Positions 5,522 to 12,489 are shown, counted from the first letter of the stretch. The stretch: 23,164 nucleotides of DNA from a virus (IMGVR_UViG_3300023243_000606:1-23164); one strand, 5' to 3'. The notes: generated from the letters alone by a model not told the origin. Numbers and translations are program-made.

Positions 5522-5887
5522 TTATACTTTAGTTAATTTATATTTAACACCATCAATCTCTACAACCTTACCTTCACAGGTTTTAGTTCTACTATTAAAT
5601 TCTTCTTCGGTTAAATTGACACCATTAATATAGTAAGCTTTATATCCATTTTTATATTCAATAGCAGGACCATCTTCTCTATGAAGTTTACCATTAATGT
5701 AGAAATATTTATCTCCGTTTGCAAGCTCTACAGCAGGTCCATCTTCTCTATGAAATTTACCATTAAGGTAGTAATATTTATCTCCACCTTTATACTCTAT
5801 AGCAGGTCCATCTTCCCTATGAAGTTTACCTTCTAAGTTGTACCATCTTGTAATATCTTCTATTACTATTACTTCATATTCTGTCAT
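5522..5887 (-). CDS. HREDGPA-repeat protein, 3 repeats, 121 aa
   Basis: The protein has an exact three-part build: an N-terminal cap of 22 residues (MTEYEVIVIEDITRWYNLEG), three 23-residue repeats (residues 23-91) of the form HREDGPAxExxxGDKYYYxNGKx, and a C-terminal cap of 30 residues beginning LTEEEFN and ending GVKYKLTKV. The repeats alternate a charged turn with an aromatic strand and resemble MORN/YwqK-type beta repeats, though I cannot name the family with certainty. It is soluble, without a signal peptide. The same caps enclose nine repeats in the gene at 6278-7054 and one in the gene at 7060-7287. It is the last gene of the array, five bases after the 126-aa gene. Function is unknown. 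Confidence 0.85.
   Translation of the reverse strand: MTEYEVIVIEDITRWYNLEGKLHREDGPAIEYKGGDKYYYLNGKFHREDGPAVELANGDKYFYINGKLHREDGPAIEYKNGYKAYYINGVNLTEEEFNSRTKTCEGKVVEIDGVKYKLTKV
5615..5821 (-). repeat. Three tandem 69-bp coding repeats
   Basis: Three 69-bp units, each coding one 23-residue HREDGPA repeat, inside the 121-aa gene. They are related to the nine units at 6371-6988 and the single unit at 7153-7221. Confidence 0.85.
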
Positions 5888-5892
5888 AATCT

Positions 5893-6273
5893 CTATTTTA
5901 TTTTATTATTTTGAAATATATTGATTTTCACTTTTTTGTTTAAAATTAAATCCTGTACCATAGACGATTCTTTGTAGTTTTTACAATCCGTTACATCTAC
6001 ATTAATATGTATTCCTAACTCCTTTAATTGTTCAGGTGTTAATGGTCTTACGAGTGAGGGTTGATGTGGTTTAGGGTATTCTCTTTTTAGTGGATCTTTC
6101 TTAAAAAAATATCCTGTTGTATCCACATAACGGAGAAGTTCTTTATCTCCCTCTATGGTGATATTTCCTGATTTTGCTTTAAGCATTACAATCTTAAATC
6201 CTAATTTGTTTGTAAGCCATTTAATAAATACTATATGTATTTTATGCATAACTTTTACTTTGTATTCTTTCAT
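5893..6273 (-). CDS. Hypothetical protein in the repeat-gene array, 126 aa
   Basis: I do not recognise this protein. It starts MKEYKVKVMHKIHIVF, and the first eight residues match the start of its neighbours (MKEYKVIV, MIEYKVKV), but the HREDGPA repeats and the 30-residue cap are missing. Instead there is a short basic helical segment, a strand pair (KAKSGNITIEGDKELLRYVDTTGYFF), a proline-rich stretch (YPKPHQPSLVRPLTPEQLKELGIHINVDV) and a polar C-terminus. It lies four and five bases from the repeat genes on either side, so all are on one transcript. The shared start suggests that this gene arose by replacing the body of a repeat gene, or that an old 5' end was reused. Confidence 0.7.
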   Translation of the reverse strand: MKEYKVKVMHKIHIVFIKWLTNKLGFKIVMLKAKSGNITIEGDKELLRYVDTTGYFFKKDPLKREYPKPHQPSLVRPLTPEQLKELGIHINVDVTDCKNYKESSMVQDLILNKKVKINIFQNNKIK

Positions 6274-6277
6274 AACT

Positions 6278-7054
6278 CTATACCTTAGATAGTTTATATT
6301 TAACTCCTTCTATATCTACAATCTTACCTTCACAGGCTTTAGTTCTATTATTGAATTCTTCTTCGGTTAATTCCTTACCCTTAATGTAGTAATATTTATT
6401 CCCATCTGTATATTCAATAGCAGGCCCATCTTCTCTATGACGTTTATCATTAATATAGTAAGATTTATATCCATTTGTATACTCCACAGCAGGCCCATCT
6501 TCTCTATGGAATTTACCCTTAATGTAATACCATTTATCTCCATTTGCATTCTCAACAGCAGGACCATCTTCTCTATGGAATTTACCTTTAATGTAATAAT
6601 AATTATCTCCATTTGCATATTCAATAGCGGGCCCGGCTTCTCTATGAAGTTTACCCTTAATGTAGTAAGCTTTATATCCATTTTCCCTCTCAATAGCTGG
6701 ACCATCTTCTCTGTGACATTTACCGTTAATGTAGTAAGCTTTATTTCCATCTGCATATTCAATAGCAGGCCCATCTTCTCTATGACATTTGCCATTAATG
6801 TAATACCATTTATCTCCATTGTTATATTTTATAGCTGGACCATCTTCTCTATGAAGTTCATCATTAATGTAGTAAAATTTATCACCATCGGCAAATACGG
6901 CTGGACCATCCTCTCTATGTCTTTTACCGTTAATGTAGTAAACTTTATCTCCATTTGCATTCTCAACAGCAGGACCATCTTCTCTATGTAACTGGTCTTT
7001 TGAATTAAACCATGTTGTACTATTTTCTGTTACTATTACTTTGTATTCTTTCAT
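6278..7054 (-). CDS. HREDGPA-repeat protein, 9 repeats, 258 aa
   Basis: Residues 1-22 form the N-terminal cap (MKEYKVIVTENSTTWFN...), 23-228 are nine tandem repeats of the HREDGPAxExxNGDKxYYIxGKx type (eight of 23 residues and one of 22, whose second repeat reads HREDGPAVFADGDK), and 229-258 are the C-terminal cap (LTEEEFNNRTKACEGK through KYKLSKV). One repeat reads HREAGPA. The fold is probably an elongated beta solenoid or MORN-like ladder. It is cytoplasmic as far as can be seen: no signal peptide and no membrane segment. The tandem DNA also opens long spurious frames on both strands. Repeat number differs sharply from the sister genes, as expected from slippage or unequal recombination. 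Function is unknown. Confidence 0.88.
   Translation of the reverse strand: MKEYKVIVTENSTTWFNSKDQLHREDGPAVENANGDKVYYINGKRHREDGPAVFADGDKFYYINDELHREDGPAIKYNNGDKWYYINGKCHREDGPAIEYADGNKAYYINGKCHREDGPAIERENGYKAYYIKGKLHREAGPAIEYANGDNYYYIKGKFHREDGPAVENANGDKWYYIKGKFHREDGPAVEYTNGYKSYYINDKRHREDGPAIEYTDGNKYYYIKGKELTEEEFNNRTKACEGKIVDIEGVKYKLSKV
6371..6988 (-). repeat. Nine tandem 69-bp coding repeats
   Basis: Nine near-identical 69-bp units (one of 66 bp) encode the HREDGPA repeats of the 258-aa protein. Most differences between units fall in the variable xExxNGxK positions, and the HREDGPA codons are almost constant. Confidence 0.9.
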
Positions 7055-7059
7055 AATTT

Positions 7060-7287
7060 TTATACTTTAGATAATTTATACTTCACACCTTCAATCTCTA
7101 CAATCTTACCTTCGCAAGTTTTAGTCCTATTATTAAATTCTTCTTCGGTTAAGTTTCTACCCTTAATATAGTAAGATTTATATCCATTTGTATACTCCAC
7201 AGCAGGACCATCTTCTCTATGAAGTTTACCTTCTAAGTTGAACCATGTTGTACTATTTTCTGTAACCTTTACTTTATATTCTATCAT
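7060..7287 (-). CDS. HREDGPA-repeat protein, 1 repeat, 75 aa
   Basis: This is the minimal form of the family: a cap of 22 residues (MIEYKVKVTENSTTWFNLEG...), one repeat (23-45, HREDGPAVEYTNGYKSYYIK) and a cap of 30 residues (46-75, LTEEEFNNRTKTCEGK through KYKLSKV). It is the first gene of the array after promoter P4, with an AAAGGTTATG start context shared with the ligase and 112-aa genes. It could be a contracted copy or the ancestral unit from which the larger ones expanded. Function is unknown, but the exact cap lengths show that it is an intact gene and not a fragment. Confidence 0.82.
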   Translation of the reverse strand: MIEYKVKVTENSTTWFNLEGKLHREDGPAVEYTNGYKSYYIKGRNLTEEEFNNRTKTCEGKIVEIEGVKYKLSKV

Positions 7288-7334
7288 AACCTTTATTTTA
7301 TAACCGGATCAACATTAACCCCATTTACCCCGTA

Positions 7335-7364
7335 AATATACGAACATTTGGCTGGGGAGCCTAA
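7335..7364 (-). promoter_or_regulatory. Promoter P4 (TTAGG-N15-TTCGTATATT)
   Basis: TTAGG (7364-7360), 15 bases, TTCGTATATT (7344-7335). It drives the repeat-gene array starting at 7287. The leader down to the start is closely similar to that of P6, including TTAATGTTGA and AAAGGTTATG. Confidence 0.8.
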
Positions 7365-7381
7365 TTTATTGCGCATTACTT

Positions 7382-8179
7382 TTAAAGGTTGTTTATTTTT
7401 CTAAATTTCTTTACATTATAACTAACCATATTGTAATCAAGCTCACCATATTCCATATCAAAATGGTCGTTCATATTAGCTTTTGGTTTGGAATTTAAAC
7501 CGTGTTCTTTATATTTAATTCCTTCTAGGGCCGCCATTACTGGGTTTGAAGTATCAATTGATTCAATTTGGGGGTGGTTATCATACCAACCAAATTCTGA
7601 TGGGATGGTACATCCTAATAAATGTAATTTCAAACCTTTTAAATGTTTAAGTTGGAGTAAATCCTGTACAAACCGTACTCTACCTAATGCCTTCCCCATG
7701 TCCACGTTACTATGTGGGAAGAAATCATTATACCAAGTAGCACCGTAAGATACACATAATTTGTTATAACCTAAACCATATAATAAATCAGCACATAAGT
7801 ACGCTTCGTGTTCATTATGTCCTTGAATTACTGTTATTGGTTTTGTGTTTGTGGGGTATGGATACTGTTTCCAATATTTAGCTTGTGCTACGGTTTTGGG
7901 GCAATCCATCCAAACATCAGGTACTATGAATTCATTAGGTTCTAATTCGTTAATCCAATATCTTAAACGATCATGGTTATAACCATGTCCCCCATTTATA
8001 TCTTTTAATTCATGTAGGGAGTTGTCCATAACAATATAGCGTCCTTGTTCCTTTGCCCATTTAAAATAGGACAAATAATCTTTATCTTGATCTAATAAGT
8101 GAGGTAAGCAAAAATCATACTCATTAAATTCAGGTGATACCTTTAACAAGCATCTAGGTACTTCATGGTTTACAATCAT
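7382..8179 (-). CDS. dpdA: DpdA-like TGT-family protein, likely 7-deazaguanine DNA transglycosylase, 265 aa
   Basis: A homologue of tRNA-guanine transglycosylase. In phages, DpdA exchanges guanine in DNA for a 7-deazaguanine base such as preQ0. Motifs follow the TGT barrel in order: YIVMDNSLHEL (48-58, the strand with the catalytic-type Asp D52), FIVPDVWMDCP (84-94), ITVIQGHNEHE (115-125), LHLLGCTIP (185-193) and ESIDTSNP (206-213, with the nucleophile-type Asp D209). It is shorter than bacterial TGT (about 370 residues), and I see no CxCxxC...H zinc site. QueD, QueE and QueC in the same window support a base-modification role over a tRNA role. It has its own weaker promoter (8201-8230). An archaeosine-type or tRNA-directed activity is the main alternative. 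Confidence 0.85.
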   Translation of the reverse strand: MIVNHEVPRCLLKVSPEFNEYDFCLPHLLDQDKDYLSYFKWAKEQGRYIVMDNSLHELKDINGGHGYNHDRLRYWINELEPNEFIVPDVWMDCPKTVAQAKYWKQYPYPTNTKPITVIQGHNEHEAYLCADLLYGLGYNKLCVSYGATWYNDFFPHSNVDMGKALGRVRFVQDLLQLKHLKGLKLHLLGCTIPSEFGWYDNHPQIESIDTSNPVMAALEGIKYKEHGLNSKPKANMNDHFDMEYGELDYNMVSYNVKKFRKINNL

Positions 8180-8200
8180 ATAACTATTTTTATTTATTTT

Positions 8201-8230
8201 AATATAATAACTTATTTTTAATTAGCCTAA
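8201..8230 (-). promoter_or_regulatory. Promoter P12 (TTAGG-N15-TTATTATATT)
   Basis: TTAGG (8230-8226) and 15 bases match the other sites exactly; the -10 part is TTATTATATT (8210-8201), keeping TT..TA.ATT but losing the CG. It lies between the 160-aa gene stop and the dpdA start at 8179. Confidence 0.5.
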
Positions 8231-8231
8231 T

Positions 8232-8714
8232 TTATTTAATTATCATTTTCTTTTTATAAACCATAACACAATGGTTATATAACTCCGATAGCGTGCCCCC
8301 AAATAATTCTACTTCTCTATCATAATCTTCACAAGTCATGTAGAATTCTTTAGGAAATTGTTTTCTAATATAGGCTAATTTCCCTTTTTCGTCTTTTTCA
8401 AAATCTTCATATAAGCGTTTTCTACGAGCGCGGTCAATAGTAGTGGCTTCAACCCAATGGTTTGAATCCATCGTTATTTGCTTTTTACTATTCATCTCCA
8501 TTTCAGTATATTTGGCCTGCCACCAATAGTGAGAAAATGCTAAATCTCCATTCTTGATTTTATTTAATAGGGGGGATTTTGGATCCAGTTGTGTTTTTTT
8601 TGGGGTAAATCTTCTCCACCATGTAAACCTATTATAATTGGTAGATCTTAATTTAGATATTTCCTTCAATACAATCTCTTCATTTTCAACTACATATTCA
8701 TGGTTTTCTATCAT
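8232..8714 (-). CDS. Hypothetical phage protein, 160 aa
   Basis: I do not recognise this protein by function. It is soluble and strongly charged, with a tryptophan-rich patch (FTWWRRFTP, about residues 30-38), the stretch SPLLNKIKNGDLAFSHYWWQAKY (about 47-69), then a long helical region rich in Arg, Lys and Glu (IDRARRKRLYEDFEKDEKG) and a C-terminal part with CEDYDREVELFGGTLSELYNHC. Small proteins with the SPLLNKI.NGD pattern are, from memory, common in tailed phages. It lies 40 bases after the DNA ligase gene and just before dpdA, so a link to DNA modification or repair is possible but rests only on position. Confidence 0.75.
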   Translation of the reverse strand: MIENHEYVVENEEIVLKEISKLRSTNYNRFTWWRRFTPKKTQLDPKSPLLNKIKNGDLAFSHYWWQAKYTEMEMNSKKQITMDSNHWVEATTIDRARRKRLYEDFEKDEKGKLAYIRKQFPKEFYMTCEDYDREVELFGGTLSELYNHCVMVYKKKMIIK

Positions 8715-8754
8715 AAGTTTATTATTGTATTTAATTTAATCACCTTTTCATATG

Positions 8755-10023
8755 TTATATATCTCTTTTACCCTCATAAACGTATTTTAATGTTGGGAAT
8801 CTTAAACTTATCCCACCTTTGTCATTGTAAGTTTCACTGAAGTATTGGATGCAAACTGTTTTACCAACAATTGAACCATCCATATATTGTAAACGTTGTT
8901 CTTGGGTAAAACCACTTCCAACCTTTACCTTGTGACCTTTATGTTCAATATAAACTTGAGCTAACATTTGCATTGTAACAGATTTTCCATCTCTAACAAC
9001 TTCATGGTTGTCAACATCAAAACCAACAACCTTATATTCAGCGTCGAAGAATTTCTTAACTTTAACTAAGTTTTTAGTACGTTTACCTTCATACCCAACA
9101 TTCTTACGTAACATAACACCCTCCCATTTATTATCCGAAGCTATTTTAACCCACTCCTGTAAATGATCATCCCCAGTTATCCTATATTGTTGGGTATAAC
9201 GTAAGATATTATTGTTAATAAAACCACCACCACACCAACTTCTTAAAGTATGTAATCTTTTTTCTAAAATCTCATTTCCTTTGGCATTATCAAAATCTTT
9301 ATTATCAAGCATATCAAATATCATATATGCTGGGTTGGCTATTTGGTGATCTTTACGTCTCAACTGCTTCATGACACCTTGAAAATCTTCATTCCCTTTA
9401 GCATCAACTAAACAAATCTCACCATCAAATGTAACGTTAATTATACCTGTCGCTTCAATTGCTTCTTTTACTTTATTTAATGTGGTGAATTCTTTACCTG
9501 TTCTGCTAAATAGTGTACATTTCCCCTCAGTATTAACTCTGGCTAAACACCTAACACCATCTAATTTTCTAGATGTATACCACCCCTCACCCCATTTATA
9601 CTTCCCATCTTCAAATTCTTTTGCTAATGCAACGGAAAATGTTGGGATTAAACCTGGAACACCTTTATTAATACCTTTAGCACCAATTCTAATATCTAAA
9701 TCTTTATCAATGATTTTATAAATCAAATCCCAATCAATATTAGATTGAGCAAATCTATTTACCAATTTTATTGCATCATGTCCTGTTACTTCCCGAGTAT
9801 TTAACATTTTCAATAGTGAAAGTAATGGAGTAGTATTACCATAAGCTACCAATTCACTATTTTTTAAACATGTTTTACTAGTGGTATGATATTGTTTGTA
9901 GGGGTTATATGTTGCTTCGAGTACATCGTGTATAAACGTTGAACTACGCGCAATAATCGCAGATTTCTCAGTGGCACTGCTTGTTGATCTCATCTCTTCG
10001 ATGAATATTTTTAATTCTGTCAT
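8755..10023 (-). CDS. ATP-dependent DNA ligase, 422 aa
   Basis: Seals nicks with ATP during replication and repair; a replisome component. Family motifs: motif I SRKLDGVR (151-158) with the adenylated lysine K153, a strand pair LFSRTGKEF (171-179), motif III FDGEICL (199-205), motif IV EGVMLRK (301-307) and motif V KNLVKVKKF (317-325). The C-terminal OB-fold carries KVVGFDVD and VKVGSGFT. The helical N-terminal domain of about 140 residues contains DLDIRIGAKGINK (108-120), as in T4/T7-like and archaeal-type ligases. Length is normal for a phage ligase. It has its own promoter P5 and an AAAGGTTATG start context, and is followed by the 160-aa gene. Confidence 0.93.
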   Translation of the reverse strand: MTELKIFIEEMRSTSSATEKSAIIARSSTFIHDVLEATYNPYKQYHTTSKTCLKNSELVAYGNTTPLLSLLKMLNTREVTGHDAIKLVNRFAQSNIDWDLIYKIIDKDLDIRIGAKGINKGVPGLIPTFSVALAKEFEDGKYKWGEGWYTSRKLDGVRCLARVNTEGKCTLFSRTGKEFTTLNKVKEAIEATGIINVTFDGEICLVDAKGNEDFQGVMKQLRRKDHQIANPAYMIFDMLDNKDFDNAKGNEILEKRLHTLRSWCGGGFINNNILRYTQQYRITGDDHLQEWVKIASDNKWEGVMLRKNVGYEGKRTKNLVKVKKFFDAEYKVVGFDVDNHEVVRDGKSVTMQMLAQVYIEHKGHKVKVGSGFTQEQRLQYMDGSIVGKTVCIQYFSETYNDKGGISLRFPTLKYVYEGKRDI

Positions 10024-10064
10024 AACCTTTATTTATTAATATTCGCAACCTTGCTTACACCGTA

Positions 10065-10094
10065 AATATACGAACAATATTTGGGGATTCCTAA
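10065..10094 (-). promoter_or_regulatory. Promoter P5 (TTAGG-N15-TTCGTATATT)
   Basis: TTAGG (10094-10090), 15 bases, TTCGTATATT (10074-10065), 41 bases upstream of the ligase start at 10023. Confidence 0.8.
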
Positions 10095-10116
10095 TTTTTG
10101 TGTGGGTGTTTTTTAT

Positions 10117-10455
10117 TTACGTACAAGAATTTCTGTACTCCTCTGTACTAGGAACTTCAATTGATTTATGTATTGGATAGTTTATATTACCATCAATATA
10201 TTTAGATTTTACTTTCCATTCTTTCTTTGCTCTCCCATCACAACCCCATGATTCATCTGTAAATGGGATATTTTTACTAAGTAAGAGTTTTTCCAAAAAC
10301 CTCCAATTGGCTCTAGCGGTACCATCTTTTAATGTCCATTTAGCTACAAAACGCAAATCACCACTTGGGTTTGGATCATTAGCACCATCAACTATTGGTT
10401 GGAGGTGGAAGTTTTTACTAAATAGTACATCAACATTTTCTTGAGATAAATTCAT
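10117..10455 (-). CDS. Hypothetical phage protein, 112 aa
   Basis: I do not recognise this protein. It is a small soluble protein with an N-terminal SQENVDVLFSKNFHLQPIVDG stretch, then PNPSGDLRFVAKWTLKDGTARANWRFLEKLLLSKNIPF, which suggests a strand followed by an amphipathic helix, and a cysteine at DESWGCDGRAKKEW. No catalytic or binding motif is clear. It is a single-gene transcript unit: it has its own promoter P6 and is followed, after a gap, by the ligase promoter P5. The start context AAAGGTTATG matches that of the ligase gene over 20 identical bases. Confidence 0.75.
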   Translation of the reverse strand: MNLSQENVDVLFSKNFHLQPIVDGANDPNPSGDLRFVAKWTLKDGTARANWRFLEKLLLSKNIPFTDESWGCDGRAKKEWKVKSKYIDGNINYPIHKSIEVPSTEEYRNSCT

Positions 10456-10503
10456 AACCTTTATTTATTAATAGGGTCAACATTAACCCTTTATTACCCC
10501 GTG

Positions 10504-10533
10504 AATATACGAATAATTGGTTGGGGAGTCTAA
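10504..10533 (-). promoter_or_regulatory. Promoter P6 (TTAGA-N15-TTCGTATATT)
   Basis: TTAGA (10533-10529), 15 bases, TTCGTATATT (10513-10504). It drives the 112-aa gene. The promoter and leader are closely similar to those at P4 and related to P5. Confidence 0.75.
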
Positions 10534-10550
10534 TATTTACACGGGAGTCT

Positions 10551-11639
10551 TTAATTATACTTTATAGTAAGATCATCATCTTTCTTCTTCCCTTTTAACT
10601 TTTCCAACCTATTAGTAAGTGTCTTCCACCCCATAGGACCGTATTTATTGGTTTTAGGTATTTCATTTAACTTTCCCTCTAATTCGTTTATTTTATAATC
10701 TAGTGGGGCTTGAACCAATTCTTCATTAGGTAATTCATGTTCTTCTAACCCATCTATATCTTCCTCTAAATCCCATACTGTTACTTTCTCAACTACTGGT
10801 ATACTTTCACCATAAATATTTTCCTTGGTTTTTATTTTTAATTTATCAAAAGCAAAATTTGCTGATATGACTAGGGCAATAGCTAGTGGGTCGAATACAA
10901 ATATAATAGTTAATAATAGATAATTAATAATTTCATCCATAGGTGTACCTGTTAACCCTGATAAATACTTTAAGGGGCCTAATTCCCCAGCTACATCGTT
11001 GTTAGTTGATCTTTCTATTATTTCTGTTTCATATTCAAATAATTTAATATTTAAACTATCTACTCTGTCATTAATTGTAGTTTGTCTATCAACTGCTTGA
11101 TCTAGTTGTTTTTCTAATGCTCTTCTTGTAGAGGATGATGTAGTAGTTACTAATACACCTTCAGCGTTTGTATATTGTATAACATTGTTAGCTAAACCAG
11201 AACGTAAATCAGTTACGGCCTTATTAATATTTTCCTTCTCATTAGCATATATGCTAAGTTGTTCTTTAGTATTATCTCTCCGGGTTTCAATTAAAACTAT
11301 TTGTGAATTAATACTCTCAGCTTTAGATGCTGTTTCTTGGTAGGATGAAGAAAGAAAACCATATATCCCCATACTTGTAATTAATATTAATACAAAACAT
11401 GATAGGGAAAGATAAATTTTTAGTAATAATGGGAGTGATTTTCTATATTGATATAAAAGAGATGCAATTACTAACTTAGCTATCTCTAAAGAGGAGGCCA
11501 TTAATCCTACTGCAAAAGCTGTTCCTGCAAATAGTTTCATTAAACCGCTAACAGAATAGAATGCGGCTGATACTGATACGGATAAAGCAGAAAAGGCTAT
11601 AATGAAAGGAAATATTCTTTCTTGTATTTTTTTAATCAT
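10551..11639 (-). CDS. Membrane protein with four predicted TM segments and a coiled coil, 362 aa
   Basis: An inner-membrane protein with no recognised enzyme domain. Hydrophobic segments lie at about 10-29, 35-62, 72-96 and 238-262. Between the third and fourth is a long polar, coiled-coil-like region (about 98-215) rich in Gln, Glu, Lys and Thr, with a serine/threonine run (TTTSSSTRRALEKQ). After the last segment comes a cytosolic-looking tail (263-362) that is acidic and then lysine-rich (KLKGKKKDDD). The topology suggests that the coiled coil and the tail lie on opposite or adjoining faces of the membrane. It follows the lysis cassette but has its own promoter P7, so it may be expressed separately. 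Possible roles are host takeover, superinfection exclusion or membrane anchoring; the sequence does not choose. Confidence 0.8.
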   Translation of the reverse strand: MIKKIQERIFPFIIAFSALSVSVSAAFYSVSGLMKLFAGTAFAVGLMASSLEIAKLVIASLLYQYRKSLPLLLKIYLSLSCFVLILITSMGIYGFLSSSYQETASKAESINSQIVLIETRRDNTKEQLSIYANEKENINKAVTDLRSGLANNVIQYTNAEGVLVTTTSSSTRRALEKQLDQAVDRQTTINDRVDSLNIKLFEYETEIIERSTNNDVAGELGPLKYLSGLTGTPMDEIINYLLLTIIFVFDPLAIALVISANFAFDKLKIKTKENIYGESIPVVEKVTVWDLEEDIDGLEEHELPNEELVQAPLDYKINELEGKLNEIPKTNKYGPMGWKTLTNRLEKLKGKKKDDDLTIKYN

Positions 11640-11685
11640 ATCTTATTATTTTTGGTAGGTTTGGTTAACCCCACAATAATATATA

Positions 11686-11714
11686 TAGATACGAACGAGG
11701 GGTGGAAGAACCAA
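11686..11714 (-). promoter_or_regulatory. Promoter P7 (TTGG-N15-TTCGTATCTA)
   Basis: TTGG (11714-11711), 15 bases, TTCGTATCTA (11695-11686), followed by TATATA. The -10 differs from the consensus at its last bases. It lies between the holin-like gene and the 362-aa gene and reads toward the latter. Confidence 0.6.
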
Positions 11715-11722
11715 GAGATTTG

Positions 11723-12148
11723 TTACTTCTCCCTTAATCCTTTATGTTTATCTATTTTATCTAAGATGATATTTAATAGTTCATTTTTAATAAAACCTGC
11801 CATAGATGCATTTTTTAATGCTGATATTAATTGGAATGCAATAAAAGGTGCAATAATTGTTTCACTTAACCACCATGTACCCATAAATCCTTTTTCCACC
11901 ATTAAGATAGCTGTAAGAATTAATTCCCAAGTTGTTATAGACTTTAAAACTCTTAAAGATTTATAGGTTTTAAAGCCTTCTTTCTTTGTTCCTGCTATTA
12001 TTCCAAAAAATCCATCTAACAATAATACAGCGGCTATTGCCAAATATTGTTCAACATTTTCCATTGTTAATTGTAGAAAATAAGAGCAAAGAAAACCTAC
12101 CCCTGCTATGCTTGCTATTGTTATTTTCATATATGTTATCCTAATCAA
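11723..12148 (-). CDS. Holin-like membrane protein, 141 aa
   Basis: A small multi-pass membrane protein that resembles phage holins of the toxin-secretion/lysis type, which open the inner membrane at the end of infection. Hydrophobic segments are at about 8-25, 36-52, 74-91 and 97-113. Between segments 2 and 3 is DGFFGIIAGTKKEGFKTYKSLR (about 45-66), where holins of this family have a DxxxGxxxG turn and a basic loop; then WLSETIIAPFIAFQLIS and ALKNASMAG, followed by a charged C-terminal tail ending KIDKHKGLREK. It overlaps the preceding 87-aa gene by eight bases and is the last gene of the cassette after the wall enzyme. The family call is from pattern recognition. Confidence 0.75.
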   Translation of the reverse strand: MIRITYMKITIASIAGVGFLCSYFLQLTMENVEQYLAIAAVLLLDGFFGIIAGTKKEGFKTYKSLRVLKSITTWELILTAILMVEKGFMGTWWLSETIIAPFIAFQLISALKNASMAGFIKNELLNIILDKIDKHKGLREK

Positions 12149-12404
12149 TTTTAATTCTATTTTTTGCTACGTGTAATATTCTTTCTTCTAATTTAGATAC
12201 CCTACTTGTTAGTTCTAATATAGTTTTATTTGCACTTTTTAAATCATCTTCTAACTCTTCAATTCTTTTTTGCTTGTAATTACTTTGTTTTGAGGATACA
12301 GAGTGGTTTATATCCATCTTCTTTTTTATAATAATCCAAACCTCTTTAATCCCAAAAGCTCCAGCTAAACCAGTTATTACAAATATAAGAGTTTCATTAT
12401 CCAT
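12141..12404 (-). CDS. Small membrane/coiled-coil protein, spanin-like, 87 aa
   Basis: One N-terminal transmembrane segment (about residues 5-28, LIFVITGLAGAFGIKEVWIII), a basic stretch KKK, and then a coiled-coil-like region (about 45-80: RIEELEDDLKSANKTILELTSRVSKLEER). This is the layout of an inner-membrane spanin (Rz type), which joins the membranes during lysis in Gram-negative hosts. No lipobox-bearing outer-membrane partner is seen in or next to it. It overlaps the holin-like gene and follows the wall enzyme, so it belongs to the lysis cassette. A role as a holin regulator would fit equally. Confidence 0.65.
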   Translation of the reverse strand: MDNETLIFVITGLAGAFGIKEVWIIIKKKMDINHSVSSKQSNYKQKRIEELEDDLKSANKTILELTSRVSKLEERILHVAKNRIKID

Positions 12405-12489
12405 TATTTATTTATTTAAATATTTCAACCAAGGAGAATATCCATTTTACACAATGTTGTAATTTTTTCTACAATTTATTCTTAAGTAT

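Noticed and set aside
6371-6988. Tandem repeats as a CRISPR array
   Set aside because: Units are contiguous, coding and without unique spacers.
6437-6991. Long plus-strand open frame opposite the 258-aa repeat gene, and a second minus-strand frame at 6367-6819
   Set aside because: Both arise from the tandem 69-bp coding repeats; a frame without stops in one unit is repeated in all units. Their products are low-complexity and have no leader or promoter.
11622-11966. Plus-strand frame across the holin-like gene and its downstream gap
   Set aside because: It is mostly antisense to the holin-like gene; promoter P7 and all leaders in the area read on the minus strand.
12405-12489. TTGG near 12428 as a thirteenth promoter
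   Set aside because: The spacing to any TA-rich -10 does not fit the 15-base rule and it is too close to the 87-aa gene start.
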